In this document: positions 23,525 through 32,655 of the stretch, in pieces
How positions within the stretch are numbered: position 1 is the stretch's first letter
Layout of the letters: each line of letters starts with the position of its first letter
DNA from: Globodera rostochiensis
Lineage: Eukaryota > Nematoda > Chromadorea > Rhabditida > Heteroderidae
Direction of reading: 5' to 3'
Assembly: GCA_018350325.1 (NCBI GenBank)
Contig: JAEVLN010000018.1
Span: 1,678,185-1,742,184 of the forward strand
DNA: 64,000 nucleotides
Program-made: the position numbers and the translations under genes
Notes under the pieces: generated by a model
What the model was told of the DNA's origin: nothing
The model's database searches: none
The model's input: the letters and a program-made list of their open reading frames with translations, nothing else

Positions 23525-23700
23525 ATTCAAGCTCAGCTCGTTGAGCGGAATAAATTGTTTGCATTTTTCTTTTCATTATTTTATTTTGAAAGAAATTTTA
23601 ACAATTGTTTTCTTAATGTCATGTGCGCAGTGTGATCAGATTAGTGCGTCATTTCTTGAAAAATATAAACACGCGATTAGAGTTATTAACAAATTTGTAG
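23525..23700 (+). CDS. phased two-exon 3' end, function unknown
   Basis: Exon 1 (23525-23556) follows the strong acceptor AATCTTGTTTTGCAG: I-Q-A-Q-L-V-E-R-N-K, ending TT before GTTTGC. The intron ends ATGTCATGTGCGCAG at 23630. Exon 2 (23631-23700) completes a Phe codon and reads V-I-R-L-V-R-H-F-L-K-N-I-N-T-R-L-E-L-L-T-N-L to TAG. Phases agree. In phase 0, exon 2 alternatively reads C-D-Q-I-S-A-S-F-L-E-K-Y-K-H-A-I-R-V-I-N and stops at 23711, also protein-like. The choice depends on the upstream exon. It lies between the inverted polypurine repeats. Confidence 0.42.
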
Positions 23701-24027
23701 CCGATTTTTAGATTTTTTCCCGCGGTGAATCAATTTTGCTGTCATTATTTTTATCTGCACTGGATCAAAAAGTATCGATTTACTATTTTCGAAAATCGTT
23801 TGTGTAAATTCATTCCCCTTTCAATTCTTTATATATAAGCTTCCTCTATTATTCTATCCGGCTTTGGTATTACTTAAATGTTTTTCCTTAATTTTCAATC
23901 AAAGCCGCTTTAAATCCTTATTTTTTATTGTCTATTGAAATTCAAGATTCAAATACGGATTTAAACTCTCAATTTTGATTTTCTTTGATCCTACTTAACG
24001 CATCAATAACATAGTTTCACACAATTT

Positions 24028-25156
24028 CTAAATGGAGATCTTGCGAGATTTATACAAATTCTCAAAGGCGCCGTCCAGATAATTTGGTAATAATTGTATG
24101 CTAAAGAGAACAACGATCAACCCCGATGGATTTAGTTTTAATGAATTTTTTAAAGAAAATCGGTGCAAACTGAGAATTTTCGTTAGTGCCCTTTTGCTTT
24201 CCCGGGTTTATTAGTGTTTAGCGCTACGCACCCACAAAAAATAAAAATTTTGGCGCCGAAAACCTTACTAATGAATAATATTCCATCTTTGCATGCACAT
24301 CAACTGATTAGCTATGGCTTAAGTTTGAAGACTTGGTAAAAGAATTTGTTGGCTCGAGAAAATATTAATTTTTATCAGAACACTCAGCGAAATTGTTAAC
24401 TTTTTCACTTTTTCCGGGACTAAATGAAAAGATAAAAAATATTGTTGAACACAATTTAATTCGTTGATTTTTGGCGCCAAATGATCAACAAAATCAGTGT
24501 GTAACATAAAAATTCGCCACAATACAGAACTAAGGCGCTATTATTAGTGAAATTTTGATTTTCGGGTTGATGTTTGGGTTCCCCAAGTAGGCACATCACC
24601 GGTCTAAAAATTTTTTTAAAATGAATTTTTACAAAAATTCTAACTTTTCCCAATGCGTGAAGCTTCCATTATAAGTATTGAACCCATTTAATATTGATCT
24701 AATGCAACAAAAGCCAGTGATAAATTTAAAAGTAACGTATTTTCCACTTGCTTTATACCTTAAAAAATTTAATGCCATTTAATAATATTAATATAAAAAG
24801 TTCTGAATTTTTGAAACAAATAGTGTGTTCGTCCACCCAAAAAATAAAAATATGAAAAATTTACTGAATTAGATCAAAAATATTTTTTAAAAAGGAATAA
24901 ATTTAAAAGTTGCAAGCTTTATCACCATATTGGAAAGATAACTCCGATGAGACGGTCGATTCCAATGCATAACTGAAGCGTTAAAGCAATTGATGTGCCA
25001 ATTAGGGGAATAAATTGTATAGAAAAGCACGTCCGCAGTGTGATGTAATTGATTCCAAACGCAAAAATGACAAATTTGACGCAATTTCCAAAAAAGAGAA
25101 ATGAGGCAAAAAATGCATAAAAAGCGACCAGAATCATGCAAGGCGAATAGAGTGAT
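24028..25156 (-). CDS. Srsx-like seven-transmembrane chemoreceptor, 5' end missing
   Basis: Class A-related serpentine receptor, most like nematode Srsx chemosensory receptors (established family; the assignment is from motifs). E1 25156-24926 opens after CCGATCAG with S-L-Y-S-P-C-M-I-L-V-A-F (TM2) and ends in TM3 with C-I-G-I-D-R-L-I-G-V-I-F-P-I-W, the DR-L-x-x-V-x-F-P motif. A 167-base intron is phase-compatible with E2 24758-24645, Y-K-A-S-G-K-Y-V-T-F-K-F (TM4). A 41-base intron follows, then E3 from 24603: P-V-M-C-L-L-G-E-P (extracellular Cys) and TM5 A-L-V-L-Y-C-G-E-F-L-C-Y. E4 from 24419 starts P-E-K-V-K-K-L-T-I-S-L-S (TM6). E5 24169-24028 has TM7 S-G-L-I-V-V-L-F-S-I-Q-L-L-P-N-Y and a short tail to TAG. 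Joins E1-E2-E3 phase cleanly; E3-E4-E5 do not with the donors seen. TM1 was not found upstream, so it may be a pseudogene or have a distant first exon. Confidence 0.62.
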
Positions 25157-25449
25157 CTGATCGGATAAGTGTTAGCCGTTTTCTTACAAAGTTTGTTCGA
25201 GATACGACTAGCAAATTTCAAAATTTGGCATTTCGTTTTCAATAAATTCAAAGCATTTTTACAAGTGATTGTGTTAATCCGTTATTTTGTGGCCTTTGAA
25301 GATTGATGAGTACCGAGAAAGTCCCAAAAAACCGACAACCCTTTAGTAATGACAAATTTTAGAAAATAAAATAACGCTTATTTTCGTTTGGGGCTAGAAC
25401 ACGAATAGCAATAAATTATTTAAATCGATTTTTAAAAAGAAAATTTTCA

Positions 25450-25512
25450 GACGGATTGTCCTCTGATGAATTGTCCACTGACGGATTGTCCTCTGACGGA
25501 TTGTCCGGATGC
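25450..25512 (+). repeat. minisatellite, unit about 15-18 bp
   Basis: Four near-identical units of (A/T)GA(C/T)GGATTGTCC with CTCTG or ACTG spacers (GACGGATTGTCCTCTG repeated). Confined to about 63 bases. Confidence 0.8.
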
Positions 25513-25659
25513 CTTTTGAATAAAGACGCAGATGCGAAATGAAACATTCAAAAATTTGTTGAAAATGTTTTGCAAAATGAATTATTCAAAATTTTGAATT
25601 TATTCTTTTCCCGCCGCGCTTATCGATTTACTCATTTTTTCATTTGCTATATTTCTCAG

Positions 25660-26103
25660 CCTCACGTTTTTGCTTTCGCTTTCACCTTCTTTTCTTTGCC
25701 CTCACCTGCTGCTTTTGTTTTCTCCCCCCCCCCCCCCCCGCACGCCATCCTCATTCTTTATTCTTATTATTTGGATTTTTTTCACTCTTTCTCTACCCTT
25801 TCCTTTCTCTTTTCTCTATTTGTCTGCTCTCATGTATCGTTCTCTCATTCGATTGCCACTGTGCACTTACCTTTCTCCGCACAACCACACAAATTCATTC
25901 ATTCATTCATTTTACAGCGAATAGTTTGGCATCCATTCCACCAAAAAATAGTGCTCGGCAAATGCCATTTTCTGGTAACGGTAAACACCGATAATTCCGT
26001 TATCGGTTTTTACCATTCGTGTACCAAAACGAATGGTACCGGTAAACCGGCAATTTTCGGGTTTTTACCGTTACCGGTTTTTACCGACCAAAAAAATACG
26101 AGC
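25660..26103 (-). repeat. ACCGGTAA / polypurine repeat, copy 2 (inverted)
   Basis: Reverse complement of the 22881-23335 unit. It has a pyrimidine tract with a C run near 25725-25739, TTTCTCCGCACAACCACAC, an ATTC microsatellite at 25893-25910, and GGTAACGGTAAAC/TTACCGGT motifs to a terminus reading CGAGCTG. The 228-codon frame across it (25570-26256) is low complexity and not a gene. Confidence 0.8.
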
Positions 26104-26306
26104 TGTTTAAACGACAAAATTTTCCCTAAAAATCAAAAAAAATTTCAAACCAAAAATGAACCCCTAAAAAATGACTTTTCCTTTGACCAAATCCACCCCA
26201 AAGTTGGGGGTTTTTTGGTCAATATTTTAAGTCAATATTTCGCGGTTTTTAGTTAATATAAATCTCGGCTCTACTCATATATATATATGCCAATCGATTC
26301 CTCCGA

Positions 26307-26314
26307 AGCCTAAC
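26307..26314 (+). repeat. 8-bp target duplication of outer element, left
   Basis: AGCCTAAC, repeated exactly at 28161-28168. Confidence 0.9.
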
Positions 26315-26323
26315 CAAGGGTTG

Positions 26324-26331
26324 GCACGGAT
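26324..26331 (+). repeat. 8-bp target duplication of nested element, left
   Basis: GCACGGAT, repeated exactly at 27250-27257. The target is part of the outer element's terminal sequence. Confidence 0.92.
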
Positions 26332-26621
26332 CAGGGCTGTGTCGAAAGTAAAAAAAAAGTCGAAATCGAAAATCGAAACTGAAAAGTTCGAAATCGAAAA
26401 TCGAAAGGAAAAAAACGTCGAAAATCGAAATTCGAAAATCGAAAATCGAAACAAAATCGAAAATTTTTTTTATGTGATTAGAAAAAATTTTTTTAAAATA
26501 ATTTATTTAATAAATATTTTTTGAAATATTCACTTGTTCATTTTTAAATTTTTGAAGGATGCATTTTTTATTTCAGAGGCCTTCATATGCCCATTTTAAG
26601 CTTTTATGAGGGTGGGGTGTC

Positions 26622-26754
26622 GGCGGTGCCGATAGGCGCCGCCGAGAAAATTTTGATTTTTTGACTCAATTTGTTAAGAAAAATGATCCAAAAACCACAA
26701 TGAATTGGTCGACTTTATGCTTTCAGTGGCGGCCCGTCGGTGCCGATAGGCGCC
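26622..26754 (+). repeat. two GC hairpin units
   Basis: 26622-26643 is a full GGCGGTGCC-GATA-GGCGCCGCC unit followed by GAGAAAATTTT and TTGACTCAATTTGTTAAG. 26739-26754 is a shorter core (GGTGCCGATAGGCGCC) in GGCGGCCCGTC context. Confidence 0.85.
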
Positions 26755-26974
26755 GCTGGGAGAAATTTGGGGGTTTTGTTAAGCAATTTCACCAAAATTT
26801 TCGCAAAAATGAGCATTTTTCTTCATAATTTCGGGGAAAACATTTTTACATAAGAGTGGAGAATGTACGGCGGTCTTTTTTTGTAAGTATTTTAATTTAA
26901 AAATAATTGAAAATCATTAAAAATGTCCGTTAATGGGGGATAGAATGTGAAGGCCGAAGAAAGGTTAAAAAAGT

Positions 26975-27045
26975 GATCGCACTGTAGCGGGTTCGAACCC
27001 AAAAGACAAAATCGTAAAGACAAACCACTGAGCTATAAATTTACC
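26975..27045 (-). other. tRNA-like Pol III promoter remnant inside MITE
   Basis: On the minus strand, A box TAGCTCAGTGG (27035-27025) and B box GGTTCGAACCC lie about 36 bases apart. The flanks do not form an acceptor stem, and the T-stem arms TTGGG/CCGCT mispair, so it is not a working tRNA gene. Confidence 0.6.
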
Positions 27046-27484
27046 TGTTGGACGCATGTAAAAAAAGATTGAAAGTTTGTTAAAAAGTTGGCAAGACCAC
27101 TGCCCATCCTTGCCAAAAATTTAAAAACCTGGACCTCCGACTTTCGAAATTATTTTCGAAAAACAGCCCATTTTTGTCGAAATCGAAAATCGAAAGGAAA
27201 AAAACGTCGAAAATCGAAATTCGAAAATCGAAATTTCGACACAGCCCTGGCACGGATATCCGCGGATATATCCGGATACGGACGGATACGGATACGGAAT
27301 TTCAAAAAAGGGGGCGGACACAGATGGATACGGATATGAAAGCCAAATCTGCGGATATCCGCGCATATCCGTACATTTGAGTACCAATGTTTTTATAATC
27401 ATTTTTGATTTTTGCCGAGGAAGGGCGGTGGTCTTCAGACTTTTTGAGAAAAAATTTCACTTTTTTACATCAAACTCTTCAATT

Positions 27485-27560
27485 AATACGATGGTCAAGT
27501 GGGTTGTCTTTTTGACGTGTAAATGTTCTGTTTGGGTTCGAATCCGCTTGAGAGCAGGTA
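27485..27560 (+). other. tRNA-like Pol III promoter remnant inside hAT-type element
   Basis: A box TGGTCAAGTGG (27492-27502) and B box GGTTCGAATCC (27535-27545) start 43 bases apart, close to true tRNA spacing, followed by GCTTGAGAGCA. The acceptor stem is absent. Confidence 0.62.
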
Positions 27561-27647
27561 CTTATTTGTAGCTTTGCCTCGAGTCTTCCTTAATTTTTGC
27601 TTCAATTTTTCTAAATAAATATTGCCAACTTTTGTAAAAATTCTCTC

Positions 27648-27854
27648 GGCGGCGCCTGTCGGCACTGCCGGACCCTTATCACTCCTAAATTGCTGAAAAA
27701 AACAGTATTAATTAAAATTTTGGTTGAAAATCGCTTAACAAATTGAGTCAAAATTTTCTCGGCGGCGCCTATCGGCACCGCCGACCCAATTCCCCCTTTG
27801 AATTTTTTGACAAAAATCCCATAATTTTTTGCGACGGCGCCTGCCGGCACCGTC
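27648..27854 (-). repeat. three GC hairpin units, complement orientation
   Basis: Units at 27648-27669, 27761-27782 and 27833-27854. The third reads GACGGCGCCTGCCGGCACCGTC: both arms changed (G-C to A-T) so the stem is kept. Confidence 0.85.
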
Positions 27855-28168
27855 GGGCCCTCCTTCCCAGAAAAAATTAAAGATTTTTTGAAAAAAAGCA
27901 CTCCCCGTACCCGCAATCTCAATATCATGCTGTCAATGATGTCGAAGGTGAAAATCAAATATTACATATGTATTGCGAAAAATAATTCGTAATTTTTGGT
28001 TTAAAAATTGGAAAAAAATTTACTGCGGATGGCGGATATCCACGGATTTGGATACGGATATGATTTTCGAAAAATGAGATGGATACAAACGGATACGGAT
28101 ACAAAGGCCGCGGATATATCCGGACACGGATTTAAAAATTTGTATCCATGCCCACCCCTGAGCCTAAC

Positions 28169-28862
28169 GCACGAATATAAAAAATCAAAAATAATATTTT
28201 TATTTTTTGGCTGTTCCGAGCATCCTTGACTTTAATGGAAGATTGAAAAATACATATTTCATTTTTAAAATTATAACAAAAGATTAATTAATTAAAAAAC
28301 ACCAATGGTAAAGTAAATAAAAATCATTAGTAAACACAAAAATTGAAGCATTCTAAAGATATTAAAAGTTCAATTAAAAGTTCTAATACGTTGTGACTAC
28401 ACAGTATTTAAAAAAATATAAAGCTTAATTATACGAATCCAGAAAATATTTAGTAATAAAGAAATAAAAGATTTTAAAACATTAAACAAATTACTTGTCC
28501 AAATAACTCCCGCTAACGAAACAACGAACAATTTCGAGTTGTGAATAAACCAAAATAATAAGAAAGATACAAACAATCAAGCCGACAATATAGACGGCAC
28601 ATCAATATCTCATTGAAATTAATTAATCAATTGATAATTTCTTTCCAAATATAATTAATAAACTTAACTTTGAAGATGCGGAAAATGTTTTTAATTAAAA
28701 AACAAAAATGTTTCATTTTATAATATCATTTTGCAAAAAACAGTTTTGAAAAGAAACGCATTATGATAAAAAGAAAATCAGTGGCAAACTTAGTCGTTCA
28801 CAATGTGAACATTCTGACTTTAAAATCTAATTTTTTTTAAGTTAATAAAAATATTTAAAAAA
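28169..28862. other. AT-rich stretch, no gene seen
   Basis: A-rich low-complexity DNA with isolated GC spots only. Confidence 0.3.
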
Positions 28863-28949
28863 ACTAAAATTAATTTTTATTATGATATTTACTATATTGC
28901 GGAGGATGAAGATCCCCCGCCAAATGTTGTCGAGCAACGGATGCAGTAA
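28863..28949. CDS. exon-like island, strand unresolved
   Basis: On plus: Y-Y-I-A-E-D-E-D-P-P-P-N-V-V-E-Q-R-M-Q and a stop. On minus: H-P-L-L-D-N-I-W-R-G-I-F-I-L-R-N-I-V-N-I. No decisive splice sites. Confidence 0.25.
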
Positions 28950-29143
28950 AGATTTAAACAATCAATCCATTAAAGCATTGCTAAAATAAATAAAATAATT
29001 TTATTATAATAAAAAAATTGACGAAAAAACAATTATTTATTATTAATCATAATCAAAGACAATATCTAAAAAATAAAAACCAAAGATGAATTTAAAGCAT
29101 CTAGAATTCCTTTTTTGTATTAAAAAATTAAAATAAATACACT

Positions 29144-29218
29144 GTGACGGATCAACACAACCAAGCACATTTTAAGGAGGATGCAGCGCCTCCACTGGAG
29201 GGCTAACTGCCGCGCCAT
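29144..29218 (-). CDS. possible first exon of a membrane protein
   Basis: ATG at 29218 opens M-A-R-Q-L-A-L-Q-W-R-R-C-I-L-L-K-M-C-L-V, then V-L-I-R-H before a CACA|GTGTAT donor. Basic residues followed by a hydrophobic run suit a signal anchor. A plus frame over the same bases (D-Q-H-N-Q-A-H-F-K-E-D-A-A-P-P-L-E-G, stop) is also open. Confidence 0.33.
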
Positions 29219-29371
29219 TTAAGAAACATATATCTTCATTCGTTATATTTCTTGCTGGCAACAATATTTGAGCATTTCTTGTTACACATGAGCGTTTTAG
29301 CGATTTTTATCTATTTTTTGTGTGCGATTTTTCAAAAAATTTTGGGAAAATGGATGGGGGGGGGGGGGGTC

Positions 29372-29393
29372 GGCGGTGCCGATAGGCGCCGCC
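29372..29393 (+). repeat. GC hairpin with 14-G leader
   Basis: Full unit preceded by a run of 14 G and followed by GAGGAAATTTC and TTTGTTAACAGATTTGCAACC, the same flank as in the 18854 MITE. No element ends were identified around it. Confidence 0.85.
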
Positions 29394-30448
29394 GAGGAAA
29401 TTTCGAATATTTACTCGATTTGTTAACAGATTTGCAACCAAAATTGAAGGAATATGATGTTTTTCCCCAACCTAATCGACTTTAAAAGTAGACAAAAAGC
29501 AGAAAATCATCATTTGACGATCATGAATTTAATTTCATTTAATTTTTTTGTACAAACCAAAACTTTTGGCCAAAATTGTTCGGTTCAAGTTTCCGGTCGG
29601 ATAAAGTCGTTTTTCACATATTTTTAAAATTACAACCGATTCAAGCCGCTTTAAATTCTAAATTTTTATTTCTATTGTCGAATTCGTAATCAGTGCATAA
29701 AATAACATTTTCACATAATTTTAGAATAAAAAAATATTTTCTACAAATTTTGACCAATGGGGCCCCCTCCCCCACATGGGATAATTAACTTTCTTCTTAA
29801 GCATTTCTTATTATATTTTGGAAAATTTAAAAATCTCTTTAGCTAATTTAAAAATTTAATTATGGTGAGTTTTCATCAATAATGCGTCGAGAGATATTTA
29901 ATTTTTGATTTCGACAAAGGCGGCCTACCATTCCTGGCTACACTCTTGGAATCTTTTTTTATTATTTTAGAAATATTAAATATAAAGTAATGGTGTTAAA
30001 AAGCCCAATTATTTATATATCAAAAATGAGCAAAAGACATAAGTCGTTTATTGGTCAACTAAATTTAAATTAGATTATAAATAAATAAAAACAATATTCT
30101 AATAAATCCAAATCCTCTAATTTTGTAACAAATCTAAATACAAGCATAATCAAAAATCATAATAAATAAGACAAAAATATTAAGCCAAAATTAAGGAAAC
30201 TGCAAACTAAACTTTAATTTTATTTAATAATAGCACAAAACATATACTTTTAATTGTTAATTAGCAACAATTTCTCCATTTAAATTAGTTAAAATAAATG
30301 CTCGAAAAAACATAATAAAATAGAATCTCATTAAAATTAATGCGCACTTAAGAATCTTATCAAAAAACAATCCAGTTTACATCTACAACAATATAAACTT
30401 TTTAATTGTCGAAAAAGTGACCAGCACCCTCTCGCCAATTTCACTCAC

Positions 30449-30495
30449 CTGATAAAATGCCGGTTCGTTAAAGGTTTTTTTAAGATTCACGAAAA
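30449..30495 (-). CDS. internal exon, 15 codons
   Basis: The acceptor AATTTTTTTGAG and the near-ideal donor CAG|GTGAGTG bound 47 bases that encode F-V-N-L-K-K-T-F-N-E-P-A-F-Y-Q in the only open phase. It lies 51 bases downstream of the exon ending at 30547, but their phases do not match, so one junction may be misplaced or they belong to different transcripts. Confidence 0.42.
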
Positions 30496-30546
30496 CTCAA
30501 AAAAATTAATTAGAAATTCCATGCTATTGATTAATTAATTATAAAC

Positions 30547-30806
30547 CTTTTTTCAAGAAGATAAGCTGCTTCGCCGAGAAGCCAAAAGTTGCTTAAACTA
30601 AATAGCATTTTCGCTAAAGCTACCTACATATAGGAAAAGTCAAACATTAAAGGTGTATAATAAATTTTTTTTATTATCATTGTTCAAATTATTGCTGTAA
30701 AATTAACTATAAATTACTGTTTATAAATAATTAAGTTTGCGACCTTCGAGTCCGGACTTGAAGTCATTAAAAAAGGGTCGGGTGTATCACGACGACAGTC
30801 AACTTG
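30547..30806 (-). CDS. phased two-exon segment, function unknown
   Basis: Exon 1 (30806-30744), after AAAGTTGTAG, is 21 codons in phase 0: Q-V-D-C-R-R-D-T-P-D-P-F-L-M-T-S-S-P-D-S-K, then GTCGCAAA. A 120-base intron ends ATATGTAG. Exon 2 (30623-30547) is V-A-L-A-K-M-L-F-S-L-S-N-F-W-L-L-G-E-A-A, then Y-L-L-E-K, ending AG before GTTTATAAT. Phase 0 is kept across the intron. The peptide mixes polar, acidic and helical residues unlike the AT background. No family was recognised. Confidence 0.48.
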
Positions 30807-31282
30807 CTACAACTTTAATTTTTATAAATTTCCACTAGAAAAATGGAATTTGGATTATAAATTAAAAACATAGAAACTAGAAATATTTCAAACTAAATTA
30901 TGAAGTGACAAATGAAATGCGCAACAATTTCAAACGATATTTAGCTTTTTCAAAAATATAAATTAAAAAAATTAAACTACATTAAAAAATGTCGAATACA
31001 GCGTCAAAATTATTGCTTGATGTTTGTTAATTTATGAAAATATTAGTTTAATCTACATATTTATTTTATTAACCAACGTTTTTAATGAAATTTTTTAAAG
31101 CAGATATGTTTAAAAACATCCAATATTTAAACTAATTTGGAATAAAAATCAAAGGACGTTAAAATTACAACTCTTAAAATAAAACATTTGAATAAAACTA
31201 ATTTACATCAATAAAAATGTAATTTTATAAATTTCAAAAGCAAAACTTTATTGAGATTGTGAATAAATTTTTCAAATAAACT

Positions 31283-31444
31283 TTATGCCGGACTGTTCAA
31301 AATGAGCCGACTTTGCCACTTACTTCATTTGAAATTAATTACACAATAATATATAATAATGAAATCAAAAAAACGGAATGTTTATTATATTTACCCAGGG
31401 GGCGCTTCTTCCTTCTTATTCTTCAAAATGCGATGAAACACCTT
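31283..31444 (-). CDS. phased two-exon 3' end, function unknown
   Basis: Exon 1 (31444-31395), after AAAAAGTTTTAG: K-V-F-H-R-I-L-K-N-K-K-E-E-A-P-P, ending GG before the strong donor GTAAATAT. A 72-base intron ends TTCAAATGAAG. Exon 2 (31322-31283) completes Gly and reads K-W-Q-S-R-L-I-L-N-S-P-A, then TAA. A basic, soluble C-terminus is predicted. The family is unknown. Confidence 0.48.
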
Positions 31445-31825
31445 CTAAAACTTTTTTTGTTGGTCGCTGTAAGCCCACGTGTGCTATTGAGTACGTATAA
31501 ATGTAGCAGGCAAAAAAATTAAATACTTAAATTCAAAAAATTCAATTAAAAAATCTTCAACTAACAATGAATGCTATTATTATAAATGCATTGCCAATAA
31601 TTAATATATTGTTTATATTCTTTCAAAATATGAGAGTTACTAATAAAAATACGCTCAATAATTAATAAAAGTGATACAATTAAAAAATGTAAATAAATAA
31701 ACCATCGCATGCAGTAATGCGTAGCGTCGCAACATAAAGTATAATTTATTTGAATAATTGACTTTTATAGCAGACCAAACAATAATAGTATTAGTTCATC
31801 CAGTTAATCTGTAAAATCGCAATAC

Positions 31826-31921
31826 AAAATAATGTTGAAAGGTGCGCTTCCGTTGCCGTTTTTTCAAATACAGTGTTCAACACATTAGACAAGTTAAAAA
31901 ATATATAAAATATTAATGATT
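31826..31921 (-). CDS. internal exon, 31 codons, function unknown
   Basis: The acceptor AATTACAATTTTAG is followed by S-L-I-F-Y-I-F-F-N-L-S-N-V-L-N-T-V-F-E-K, then T-A-T-E-A-H-L-S-T-L-F, before a GTATTGCG donor. It is open throughout and upstream (minus sense) of the 31444 exon; it may be the same gene. Confidence 0.43.
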
Positions 31922-32458
31922 CTAAAATTGTAATTTTTTAATTCAGCCATTTTTGTCCAAATAATTGATCAAACAAGCAAGACAAAGTGTTATGCAAAAT
32001 GCAAAGCAAAAATAAAAAACAAATAATTATTATTGAAATCAAAAACGCATCAAACACTTAGTTGAATACTGCTGCTAGCAATTCGCAAAACAAAAAGTTT
32101 CAATGTATTTTAATGCAAAAATAATTATACCATGAGATTAATTATAAATTGTAAATAATAAAATTAATTGAACCAAACATTGTTATATCATAATCAAGCT
32201 TTTTTAATCGACAAAACGATAATGGAGAATCTGGAAAAAATAGTCAAATATTTGAAACCAAAATAAAATATGTATTTTTCAAATAAATATATTCAATTTA
32301 AATTAATTATTTTTTATCTCATATTGTTTTATGCTGATCTACCTAATGAAAACTTGCAAATGCATAAATCTTCAATGTTTAAAGTTAAGCCAGACAACAT
32401 CAAATTTAGCAGATAAAAAGTTTAATTAAAATTAATTAAATAAAAATTTCCAAAATAG

Positions 32459-32655
32459 AGTGGGAGAATCAATTCCTCTCTTCGCAGAAGTCACACGTCC
32501 GAAATTTAACCAGGGATTTATAATAGAGACGACGCATCTAAAATTGCAATTGCCGGCTGTTTACTCCAAAAGGGAGATGATGGAGAGCACCCGATTAGTT
32601 ACGTGTCGAGAAAATTAAATCCCGCAGAACAAAGATACACAACTGTAAAAGTCAA
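32459..32655 (+). pseudogene. LTR-retrotransposon RNase H fragment
   Basis: About 195 bases match the start of the RNase H domain that follows reverse transcriptase in Ty3/gypsy-like polyproteins. A lead frame has F-A-E-V-T-R-P-K-F-N-Q-G-F-I-I-E-T. After a one-base frame break comes D-A-S-K-I-A-I-A-G-C-L-L-Q-K-G, then H-P-I-S-Y-V-S-R-K-L-N-P-A-E-Q-R-Y. The [TD]-D-A-S and Y-x-S-R-x-L...E-x-x-Y motifs are diagnostic. No reverse transcriptase, integrase or LTR is visible nearby: a short dead relic. Confidence 0.75.

Larger units (their letters stand above)
26332..27249. mobile_element. hAT-type MITE (CGAAAATCGAAA family) nested in another element, 918 bp
   Basis: The perfect 16-bp terminal inverted repeat is CAGGGCTGTGTCGAAA, flanked by GCACGGAT duplications. 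Subterminal arrays of CGAAAATCGAAA occupy 26360-26465 and 27175-27235. The interior, read on the minus strand, has the same order as the outer element: tRNA-like boxes (27035-26989), then two GC hairpins (26754-26739 and 26643-26622). There is no transposase frame. Confidence 0.95.
26315..28160. mobile_element. hAT-type element (GGATAC family), interrupted by a second element
   Basis: The left end is CAAGGGTTGGCACGGATATC, and the inverted right end starts CAGGGGTGGGCATGGATAC. Both are bounded by AGCCTAAC. Subterminal DNA is made of CGGATA/TATCCG units in both orientations (27250-27370 and 28020-28140). Removing the 918-bp insertion and its duplication leaves about 920 bp without transposase. 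The interior holds, in order, a tRNA-like box pair (27492-27545) and three GC hairpins (27648-27854, complement orientation). It is older than the element nested in it. Confidence 0.9.

Noticed and set aside
7900..24000. Using codon pattern (purine-any-pyrimidine) to choose strand of exon islands
   Set aside because: The pattern is its own reverse complement, so it marks coding register but cannot decide strand; splice sites, stops and regional T bias were used instead.
25570..26256. A 228-codon plus-strand open frame
   Set aside because: It is the pyrimidine side of the inverted repeat copy (Phe/Leu/Ser/Pro runs, ATTC microsatellite) and reads into the ACCGGTAA array; no protein-like segments.
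26975..27045. A genuine tRNA gene
   Set aside because: A and B boxes are good, but no acceptor stem, the D and T stems mispair, and the copies at 27.5 and 53.7 kb share the same defects inside transposons.
27088..27402. Several overlapping frames on both strands
   Set aside because: They translate the CGAAAATCGAAA and GGATAC arrays of the two MITEs; the Asp-Thr and Pro-Tyr repeats are artefacts.
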